In this document: piece by piece, positions 10,001 to 20,100 of the stretch
Layout of the letters: every line of letters starts with the position of its first letter
Numbering within the stretch: the first letter of the stretch is position 1
Assembly: GCA_003640385.1 (NCBI GenBank)
Contig: RCAB01000698.1
Span: 1 to 25,582 of the forward strand
Origin: Setaria digitata
Lineage: Eukaryota > Nematoda > Chromadorea > Rhabditida > Setariidae
Direction: 5' to 3'
DNA: 25,582 bases
Translations under genes and position numbers: made by a program
The notes under the pieces: model-generated
Told to the model about the DNA's origin: nothing
The model's input: the letters and a program-made list of their open reading frames with translations, nothing else
Database searches by the model: none

Positions 10001-12567
10001 ATAAGAAAATATTTTCAGTGTAGCATACGAATCACCACGTTGGTTGATTCAGAAGGGACGTATTGACGAAGCATATGACGTATTAAAAAGTATTACACGT
10101 TGGAACGGTCGAAGTGATGTTACAAAAGATATGATTGATGAAGTTATTGGTGCCGAAAAACAAGTCAGTTAAATTTTTGCATTCATTTACAATAGTAGAA
10201 AAGAAAAGAAAACTTCAAAATGTTTTGAAAAAAAAAAAAAAATTTATAATTAATTGTTAGAAATTCACGCTAGGAATAATTGTCGAGGTTTCTATTGATA
10301 ACTACTGTTAGAGGAATCATTAATCTTTTGTAGTTATAATAGAGAATCGTTTTTTTTTTTTTTTCTTTTTTTTTTCATGTTGGAAATACTTGATAGACAT
10401 TTTTGTGATAATGCTTTTGAAGTATTTTCCGTGATAGCAAATGATGGGATTTTGATAGAAATTTTCAGTGATAGCACAAGACAGCAGTGATAGCCCATGA
10501 TAGCAATGATAGCACATAGTAGCAATTCATTAAAATGAGATTTTTTTGAAATTTCAAGTGCAGATTCTTTCTTTTTTTTTTTTTTGCTTATAAAAACGAT
10601 TTGTAATTCATTACCGAAAATGTGATTATTATAGATTTTACGTGAAAGAATTAGCAGCCGAAAGAATTACTATATTTATCATTTATTTCATACACGTCAA
10701 CTTACCACTTATGCGATCGTTTTATCCTATAGCTTGTAAGTTCTACTTTTAACTAATTAGTGTAATTTTTATCCAGTTTTTGTTGAATTCTTTCACCTTT
10801 TTTTTTTACTCTCAATATCATATCTTTAGGAATTTACTGATTCATGATAAAAATATAATTCGGAAAGTTGCTAGATAGTTTTATTTTACATAAAATTTGA
10901 ATTATCTACGACTTTAAACAAATGTCACTTCAGCAGATAACCTTAAATAAGAATGATACAGATGCAAAATTTTTTTATATTACGTGAATATAATCTTTCT
11001 CGTGAGCGTGACATTATCAGAAGAAATCCCGAATAAAGTGACGTCTTTAGCAATTCTTATCATTCTTATCTTTAACGTTAGTAACGATCTTTCGCTTGGA
11101 AAATAACTGCAATAATTTCAAACATTATGTGATTTCAAAAAAAAAAATTTCGTATTAATTTTTTTAAAGTTTGGCAGCAAGCATGATAAATTACGGTATG
11201 CTATTCAGTATGGAAAAATTGCCTGGCTCAATTTATACAAATAACATCATTCTTGGCTTAATAAGGTAAACAAGCAATTTGTATCAATTTTATGATAATT
11301 TAATTTTTCTTCTTTTATAAATTACATCATAAAAATTTCTGAATTTTTTTTTCGAAATCTAAGAATAGTTTAATTTTATTTAAATATTTTACAATTAGTT
11401 TATAATATCTCTTGAATTTTGAAATTGTCGAATATTAGTTTAAGTAATGTGCTGCAAGGATGAAAAAATGAAGAAGAGAAATGGTCTAAAATTGGAACTA
11501 AAAATGATGTAAAAAATGAATTGATCATTATCATAAATTGCATATTTGTTATCATGATAATTTATTTTATTTGTTACAGATATGCTGTAAATATTGCCTC
11601 AGCATTAACTGATTATACGCAGAATTGGTTTGGTCGACGGATGGCTCATACAATAGCATTAGCACTTACAACAATTGGATTTGTGATTAATTTTATTATC
11701 ACCTGCTCAGGTAATTTATTTGTTTACTTTGTAATCAAATTTTCATCTTGAACAAAAAAAAAATGTTCCCGAAAAAAGCTTTAACACAAAAATACTTTGT
11801 TCCATACATAATCTTCCTTTCTTCGGATTTAAAAAAAAAAAAAAAAAAAATAATAAGTAAAATAAAACAATAATAGCATTAAATAATGAGCAGTAATGAT
11901 AAAGGCAATCAAATAAAACAATAATAATGAAAGCAATAATAACGTCTCCGAAATTTAAATATAATAGATGCTTATTAGTACATTAATTTAATTGCTTCTA
12001 AAATTTTAATTTGCACACTTTCTTCCTATTTTAATTCATTTCTAACCTTCTCATTTTAGGTTTTAGCACGAAGCTTGAAATTATTTCACGAATTGCAACA
12101 CTAACAGCATTTGCAATGATGAGCCAAGTGTATATAGTAACCGGAATGTCCGGAAATGAATTATTCCCAACTGTTTTACGTAGCATGTGCTTTTCATTTC
12201 TACAAGTTGTTGGTCGTATCGGTGTTGTTTTAGCTCCTCAATTATTTTTTCTGGTAATATAATATTTAATACTGAAATAATTGCAATCCAAACGTGTAAA
12301 TTTAAAATTTCATTAATTTTTGCTAAATTTTTAACACTGGTTTTTCTTGTTTTTTTTTTTTTTGCTTTTGCCTTAGAAGCAATTTTACAGGCTAATTATT
12401 GGACACCTGCGCCTATCGTAGCATTAATCCTGTTTGCGCTATCTGACTTGTTACTTTACCTTATCTTTATTCCGGAAACAAAAGGTCGACCACTTCCTGA
12501 TCGCCTACCAACTGCTACAAATGCGCCATCATCACAACTTCTTCCTGAACTGTCAGCAAAATCATAG
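7041..12567 (+). CDS. SLC22-family (organic cation/anion transporter-like) major facilitator, 11 exons
   Basis: A secondary-active solute carrier expected in the plasma membrane; the substrate cannot be read from sequence. Exons: 7041-7155, 7471-7619, 8049-8168, 8897-9018, 9238-9417, 10019-10163, 10635-10735, 11170-11265, 11580-11710, 12060-12253, 12391-12567, giving 509 residues, a normal family length. Seen: TM1 near residues 14-38 (ending LGNMFYMVYAG); an extracellular loop of about 60 residues with Cys47, Cys62, Cys74, Cys93 and a glycosylation sequon at Asn71; major facilitator motif A, GQISDLYGRK, at 118-127; VEIIPKKDR at 176-184; ESPRWL at 233-238 after TM6; WFGRR at 359-363 in the second-half motif; ELFPTVLR at 420-427; PETKGR at 479-484 after TM12. 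About twelve membrane spans fit. The ATG is supported by an upstream in-frame stop at 6999. Introns of 137-728 bp hold poly-A/T tracts and no nested gene. Family assignment is firm; no ortholog is named. Confidence 0.9.
9665..9682. repeat. perfect 18-bp palindrome in transporter intron 5
   Basis: GTGACGAAATTTCGTCAC reads identically on both strands. It has more G+C than its surroundings and lies in the 601-bp intron between exons 5 and 6. It could bind a dimeric factor or be chance; nothing else in the intron helps decide. Confidence 0.6.
10432..10513 (+). repeat. dispersed TGATAGC repeat in transporter intron 6
   Basis: TGATAGC occurs five times in 82 bases, starting at 10432, 10469, 10488, 10498 and 10507, mostly as GTGATAGCA or ATGATAGCA. 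A similar but looser GATTA/GCGATT pattern appears in a polymerase intron at 18370-18480. It looks like a decayed short tandem array with no evident function. Confidence 0.6.
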
Positions 12568-12722
12568 CAATGTTCAATTGTGAATTATATTTCAAAGAAA
12601 AATTTAGCATAAATTTGATTATATCATTCTGTTTACAATAGTGAAACAACAAATATTTCTTTTTTTTTTTTTTTTTGACTTTTTCAATCTTTCCAACTAT
12701 GCAAATTTCAGTATGTAAGGTN

Positions 12723-12936
12723 GAGGTAACTTTTTTTTTTTTTTACATTAAATAAATGCAAGAGAAATTTGACAAAAGAAATTTTTGCACTGAAATCAAA
12801 TTCTTGCATAATTTTCATTTATGATGCAANAAGGTAACTTTTTTTTTTTTACATTAAATAAATGCAAGAGAAATTTGACAGAAGAAATTTTTGCACTGAA
12901 ATCAAATTCTTGCATAATTTTCATTTATGATGCAAA
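12723..12936. repeat. ~107-bp direct duplication bounded by N bases
   Basis: Positions 12723-12830 and 12831-12936 are almost identical: GGTAAC, a poly-T tract, ACATTAAATAAATGCAAGAG, and the sequence through TTTATGATGCAA. Single N bases stand at 12722 and 12830, flanking the first copy. The second copy differs by one substitution (GACAAAAG against GACAGAAG) and by poly-T length. As at 2555, an unmerged overlap between assembly pieces is the simplest explanation. Confidence 0.75.
12751..12756 (+). terminator. candidate poly(A) signal for the transporter
   Basis: AATAAA lies 184 bases after the stop codon and is the first exact match downstream. It falls inside the duplicated segment, so a second copy occurs at 12857-12862. 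No cleavage site can be seen, and AATAAA is frequent in this AT-rich DNA. Confidence 0.35.
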
Positions 12937-13460
12937 AGAAGGGGAAAAAAAAAATGCATAACTTACACAAAAATACATCATCAATTTTCTTATCATCTAT
13001 TTGCTGAGGCAGTGGAAAAATGATTTTTTGGAAATTAAATAGAGTCTATTATCATTTGAACAAAAAGATAAGTTAATAGAACTTGTCTAATTAAAAATAT
13101 TAAAATTTACAGTACTATTTAGTGTTTAGTCAACTAAAGTAGTATTTAGGTTATTTGCACAGCTAATTATGCTCCAACATCTAATCTTTCATAAATTGAA
13201 ATGTTTTGTTCTATTATCATTTTGAAAAATTTTCAGCAAACTTTCTAATAGTTATTTGTAAATATTTTTTGACGAAATGAAATTGTTAATTTATTTCTGG
13301 TTGTTTCTCAGATTCATCATTTGTACGTTGAGCAAATATATGTAAGTTATTTTTTTTTCTCCTCTCGTCTTTTTTTTTTTTTTTTTTAATTCATTGCTAC
13401 TTCATAAAAATTATCATAATATATATCACATAATGGATATTACTTCTCTGTTACACGATA

Positions 13461-13570
13461 CACGTAACACGTAATTTCATTTGAAAAAAAAAAAGTCGGT
13501 TATGTGATACACGTGTAACGACGCTTAATTTCAATGCCTGTCATACAAAACACGTAACACGTGGCTTCAT
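13461..13570. repeat. three-copy CACGTAACACGT-TTCAT repeat cluster
   Basis: Three related blocks lie within 110 bases: CACGTAACACGTAATTTCAT at 13461-13480, CACGTGTAACGACGCTTAAT followed by TTCAAT from 13510, and CACGTAACACGTGGCTTCAT at 13551-13570. Spacing is about 40-50 bases. Each contains one or more CACGT cores, the half-site of E-box binding factors. CG-containing words are rare elsewhere in this window, so the cluster stands out. Confidence 0.55.
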
Positions 13571-13808
13571 TTTTTAAATTCATCACAACTTAAGTCATAT
13601 ATACACTTCATCATTTTTGTGTCAAACACCACGATGTATTACAGGCTTCGAATGTCATCGATGATGACAAAAATACCGTTATAATATTTGCAGAAAAGGA
13701 TATAATCAACAAATCAGTCTTATCACAAATATATGCAACATTTGCGTTAATTAATTCGGTTAAAAAGTACGATAGTAACAACACTTAACTCCTGCAGTGG
13801 AAGGAGAT

Positions 13809-13829
13809 GGGGGGGGGGGAAAAAAAAAA
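13809..13829. repeat. G11A10 homopurine tract
   Basis: Eleven consecutive G bases are followed directly by ten A bases. It is the only long G or C run seen in a window otherwise full of A/T runs. It could form unusual purine-strand DNA structures or reflect sequencing error in a homopolymer. Confidence 0.75.
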
Positions 13830-16294
13830 CAAAATAACAGGATTTATAAATGAAGAATTTTGAGATAGAATTTAGTGATAAGAACAGCATAAGGAGAAAA
13901 GTTGAATAAGAAGATCTATAAATTCAATGCAAACTAAAAGGGTCCTATTATGATTCTGTAAAAAGATTCACTCGAAAAATTAAAAAAAAAAATTATCATC
14001 AGAGGTGAAAAAAAAAAAAAAAAAAAAAAAAGACAATGAAAAATCCTTCCAACTACAAATGTAATCGATATCTGTGATTGAAGATTTTGATAAGGTATCA
14101 GTAGGTCGAAATGACTGATAAATATTGTGGCAAATTTTCTTTTAGTCATTTCGGAATTGATGCAAAATTTCAAAACATAATTGAGCAATGGAAGAAATTC
14201 TTCCATGATCTAATTAATCTACAACAATAGCTAACTAAACTTTTCCAAGCGATCAAATTATACGACAATATTGAGCTAACAAGTTAGACTTGTTTTATTT
14301 ATTTATTTATTTGATGACAATTATTTCCCATTATCAATAAGTCTAATAATTCTAAATAACACATATCTCTCATCAGCATTCCCTCTCTGCAAAAAATAAA
14401 CAAATCATTTTATATTGTGGTAAACAATCAAAGCACACAGAGTTCATTAATTAATCTACTGTTATATTCACCGTTCTTTCTGGTCATTCATTTTTGTAAT
14501 TCTTTATGCTGAATAAATCTTTCCACTATTTTGCAAAAAATCACAATTTTTTTTTTTTTTTTAGACATAAACTTGCCATGGCATGTAGTGATGATTCGAG
14601 TTTAGACTTAGCAATAATCATTTTAATTGCAAGGAAAGAAAATGATAAATGTAAAAGAACCAGTAAGAAAAGGTTGTTACTTAAAAACTAGACTGATTCA
14701 TTCATTGCCGCGATAAGAGCATTAAAATTTTTAATTTGATTTTTTTTTTTTTTTCATTACTTTCCTCTTCACTTAATTTCACTCCCTTCAATTTGTCTTC
14801 ATTACTTTTATTTAATCACTTTCGATTTTAACACACTAATAAAAGGAAATAAAGAGATTGAAAATAAAAATTTAATTGCACTGAACAGGATGCAATCATA
14901 TTATTTTTATTTAATTTTTGAAATGTTTTGAAACTTCAAAATAGAAATATTTGTCTTTTCCTGTGTTTAACACTATTTTTGAAAGGCGGCAAAAGCATTT
15001 CATAATTGATTAATTTATTATCTACAGTTTAAAAGCTTGCTTTAGTGCTTATAATAAATCGTATTCAATATGGTTAGCAGTAGATGGAGTTTGAAATTTA
15101 TTGAACATTTTATTTGCAAAAAAGGCCGTTGTAAGCTACTGCTAAATTGTGGCAATTGAATGACGCAAGAAAGAAAAAGTGGTGAAATGTAATAGAACAA
15201 AAGAGTTTAGTGACAGGAATGGAATATAAATTCTAATGATTTAGAGAATTTTAAAATCTTCCTTTTTTTTTTTTTGATACTCAAATTGAACAGATTCCAA
15301 TAAATACACATGAGAAATTAAGCTTGAATTAAAAAGGATATGTAGGGAAATATTGCCAGAACAGTGATTACTTCTTGCATTTGTCGAATTGAGACCCTTA
15401 TCATTAACTCACGTAAAAAGCTAACATCTCATCAATTATTTCAAAGCTTGCACCAATTAGAATATGATAAGAGAAAAAAACTGTCAAGTAATAAATGTTT
15501 CTGTTATATAGCTGTGAAATAATAAATGCATGTTATTTCTATTTTTTTTTTTTTTTTTTGCAACAGCAAAACTTAACCTTTATACTGGAATAATAAACAA
15601 TAATACAATTTTATGTAAGAATTATTTATCACAAACATATAAGGAATGGAAAAAAAAAAGAAAATTCAAAAGATTTCAATTTATGAGCATTATAATGATG
15701 CTAGATTCTGGGATATAATGCAAATAACTTTTTTTTTTCTTTTTTCCTGACATACAAAAACTTTCAAAAAGGAAAAATCTATGACTTATGTTCAGCATTT
15801 ATCTGAACCAATGAAGAATCACAAACAAAAATTTCCAACAAATTCTTGTAAAAAGTGTAAAAAGTTATATAAATAGAAATAATCAATTCAGACATCAGCA
15901 ATTTTTTCACTAAATTTGGTAATAAAATCGATTTCTTCTCCTGACGTTAATATACAGTGAAACGAAGAGCGATGTAGCTGTTCCTTTCACAGAAAAAATA
16001 AAAATAAAAATAAAGCCTCATTTCACAAAAACAATAATTTCATGAAATAATATGTATTCTGGAGATCTGATTAGGAAAACACCAATGCATGATTCCATGC
16101 TTCCGGAAATTTAGTATGCGAGATGTTTGCATTACTATTAACTTACTAATGCAAAGGATGAAGTATCTCTTACAACTGATGCATCTTGAAGATCAAAAAA
16201 AATAAATAAATAAATGATTAACATTACGTGGGAAGCGGGCAACTTGTGCCAAAAAAATCTTCGTATTTTCCGAAATCTAATAATTACCTTTATA

Positions 16295-17163
16295 TCAGTC
16301 CAATTTTTCAAGGCGTTCAAGAATAAGTCGGCTAATAATATCACTACTCTCTTTGTAATTAGCAAATGAATTTACAGATGGTCGTACCGAAAGTAAATCT
16401 CTTAAACGATGTAATGCTTCCAACGTACCAACTGCCGAGACAATAACACGATCTATAAAATCGAATAACTGAATAATATAAACACTAAAGTTAAAAAACC
16501 ACAATGAATTTAATATATTTTATAGCAAAAAAAAAGAGTTCAAGAATAACCCAGTGATAACTTAAAATTCGATTCACAAAATTTAACACCAAATGATACT
16601 CATGGTAAAAAAAATTTAATCCAAGTTAACATAACTTGAATTGAATAAGAGTCAAATTAAACAAATTATGATTAAACTCAGTGTTTTATTTGATATGAAT
16701 GAAGAATCCTAAATATTTTATAGTCTAACCTCTTTTTCTATGCGCAACTTGTCGCATCTGCAAAAATTTCACACCACAATGCTTTTGCACTTTTTGACGA
16801 AATCTAATCAAATTATCTGGTGATTCAAGCGGTAATTCAATCATAAATGGTTCGATTTCAATTGTTCCAAACTAAAAAATAAAATACAGTTTCAATTTTT
16901 GGTGATTAAATAGAAAATAAGTCTATAAAAAAAACCTCACATTCTCTTAATAGTTTCTTTTTGTAAAAATAAAACAAAACTGAAGAAAAAAAAATAACAA
17001 ATACGATTATTTACAATTCTGCAATTAAATGAATCATCATTTTTACATCCTATACCAATCAGTGACACTTGATCAAATTTCCCCATCAACGCTATACCAA
17101 AAAAAGTTTTTAATGCAGCCTGAAAAACATGCAAATATGAAATAACAATATGTATTTTATTTC

Positions 17164-17195
<32 letters not shown>

Positions 17196-20100
17196 TTATT
17201 AAAACATTAATTTCATTGCAAGGCAAGCTAAATGAATTTTAAAAAGCAACGTATTTCGAAATGAATATATTTGGCACCAATTAAAATTATACTTCATTTA
17301 ACTGTATCCACTGCCCTCTTATTAATAAAGAACGATATCTAATATTTCGAAAATCCAGCATTTTCATTGTTTGCATTGTGCGTGAACTGAGAAATTTAAA
17401 AAATTTCAATAAGCATACACCAATGCCACCAACAAGGCCATGCAGATCACATGCCAAATGCGAATCTTTATCGGTCATTTCCGTTGTCTAGAAGATGACG
17501 ATCTTTACATCAAGGATTAAAAACTACAAAAATTTTTCAGTACATTACTAAAATTAAAATAAAGGACATTTAACCTCTTCTAGAAACTGCGCTTGCAAAA
17601 CATTTTTACTTTCGGTATAATAACCAAGCCCAAATTGTATGAATAAAAGGCAAATATGCATAGCGTTCAATCGTTCTTTTAATAATCCATGAAAATCAGC
17701 CCACTTGATGAGAATATAGAACAACTCTTCAAGACCTATAAATTCAAACTGTTGAAATTACAGGATTGTTAAATGCCTAACTACATAAGTACTTTTTTTT
17801 TCTCTTAGTAAAGTTTTAGAATGTTTTGTTTTCCTTTGCTTCTTACAGGGAAACTTTTCTCTCTTAAATTTTGCCTTTAGGTTTTAGGAAAAGACTTAAA
17901 TCCGTAATTCTTGATGTGATTAATCTGATAATGTAATTGTGCTAAATATACCTTTATAGCGGCTACAGTATGGTCCAAGAATACATGCAGCCTCATTTGT
18001 TTTCATTATGCATGTCAAGGTATATTTCATATCTTCGAAATTCTCAAGGCAGTAATTTTTAATGAACTAAAAAATTAGACATATCACTTACTTATTTCTA
18101 GGAAAAGCTTCAAATATTAAAACTTATTGGAATTTTTCAATTCGAAAGCATCGAAAAAAAAGAGACGAAAACAAAAAAGCCAACCTCTGATACAGATTCG
18201 CTTAGTGGATCTAATGATTGTATAATTGGTTTACCATGTACCAATCTTACTTCTTGCTTGACTTGGCACAATATATCCCAGGCAAGCCAACCAAATGATA
18301 AAGTTCGGTATGATGCATCCAACGATGCATTTCCTGCCATGTTTGAATGAGGTGATGACAATTAATAGTAAAGATGGTGATTACGATTGATGGAAAAAAA
18401 GTATGGAATATAGCGATTACAAATTATGGCTATTGCGAGTATTACTGGCGATTATTAAGAAAACATGATTATTACGATTCGGTAATATAAAACAAATAGA
18501 TCTTTCACTAGCCTGATAAAGAATTAAGAAATTATAAAAATCAATCTTATCAATGCTAAACTCCATTATAAACTATTGTTATCCACTGTAAGAAACTGGC
18601 CAAATTTTTAAAAGCAACAGGAACGCATGTTTTTAGACTTGCAAATCTTTTAGGGCTGCAAATTTATTTCCCAGAAAATACTTCACACTACTTTTTGTGA
18701 AGATAAAAATGAGGAATTCTAAAGTATTAATCCAACCTAGAGAATACGCAAATAAAGTGTTTAAACTATTGCTATTTCATAATTCACAAAACAGCTCAAT
18801 ATTTCTTCCATTACAGAAGATAGGAAGTAACAATACTTACGATAACAAACGATGTAATATGCTGATGCTTTTCGCTTCATATCCAAAGATGGATAAACAC
18901 AAATGCGCCGTTCCTGTGCATTCACACTTTGGCTATCTTCGTAATCAGGTAAAGTATTTTCCAAAAATCCGCCGAATTCGTCAAAAAAACGATACCGATA
19001 TCTAGACTTATCATTTCACATTTCAACAGTGCAAAGAATCAAATAGTTACAGTATTAAAATGAGCAAAGCTTTAATAGCCTATCAAAATGTTCTTAAACG
19101 GCAATTAAACACTATCCATAATAGTATCTAAAATTAATTTCACAAAATCAACTTCTGAAATCTTGAGAATCCAAAAGAAAAAAAAAACTCTTCAAAAAAC
19201 TCCAAAAAAAAAAACCTTTAAAAAAAAATTACGCTTTGAAAATAGCCGAAACTTTCTTCTCGATTATATGATTTGTATTATAGAAGGACATATCATCTGT
19301 ATCACGATCGCTGATTCGATTTCGAATAACGCTAATAAAACCAGAAAAGAGTTGACCTTCATCTTCAATTCCATAATTTTCCATTAGTGACTGAAGTTTA
19401 AATTAAAATTAATGAAGTGCATTCATATTCTGCGACATAGACGACCAAGAAGATAAAATAAAGTTTATAGCTTAACATTCCTACATTGTAAACTAACAAG
19501 TTTACAGAAAAAAGAGGTATTATTAAAAGATACCCCAAACAAAAGCTTTATAAAACGTAACTCTTATATGTGCATGGTAAGAGTCAAACTGAGCTTGAGC
19601 AATATTATGATATCGTTGCCAGCCAGGATACTCCAAATCTGGATCCAGTGTTACTGGTATGCTTCCTTCCATAGCAGCTGTGATATTCAAAGCATCATCC
19701 AGAAGCCTGATACGTCTGCAGAATGCATTTGCAAGACGAAAAGTTTAAGTTCATAGACTAGCAACTGTGCATATATACAGTCCAAGTAGATATTCCTATA
19801 ACTTGCCAAAAAAAGAAAAAAACTGATTAAAAATAACGCTGGAATTTTACAAAATAAATCTTCAATTCTTTAATTTTCCATTAGTGACTGTAATATTTAT
19901 TTAAATTAGAATTAATAAAGTGTATAAATATTCTGCCAAAAAAAAACAAATGCTGCAAAATTTAATAATCATTAAACTAACCTATACAACTGCCCAACTA
20001 AACGTGATGAAATATAACTTGGTTCATGATTTTTACACATAAAATCCGGCCATCGCTCGGCTCTTTCCGGTGGAAGCATATCTCCACCTTTACCAGACGT

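Larger units (their letters stand above)
12568..16294. other. intergenic region between two convergent genes
   Basis: This 3.7-kb stretch lies between the transporter stop codon and the polymerase stop codon and must contain both 3' UTRs. It holds the N-flanked duplication at 12723, the CACGTAACACGT cluster at 13461 and the G11A10 tract at 13809. I see no convincing gene. Open frames at 13934-14206 (-), 14506-14691 (+) and 15530-15718 (+) run through homopolymers and resemble nothing known to me. Confidence 0.6.

Noticed and set aside
10320..10525. Two minus-strand open frames (10320-10517, 10334-10525) with Cys/Tyr/His repeats
   Set aside because: They are translations of the TGATAGC repeat and lie antisense in a transporter intron.
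12372..12390. Using the earlier TTAG acceptor at 12376 for transporter exon 11
   Set aside because: It does not match the phase of exon 10. The TTTTACAG acceptor ending at 12390 gives a continuous TM12 region.
16138..16365. 75-codon minus-strand frame overlapping the polymerase 3' end as a separate gene
   Set aside because: Its first half is an out-of-frame shadow of the last polymerase exon. Only its last part is discussed, as a possible spliced tail.
18697..19005. 102-codon plus-strand open frame
   Set aside because: It is antisense to polymerase exon 17, whose minus-strand frame fits the family.
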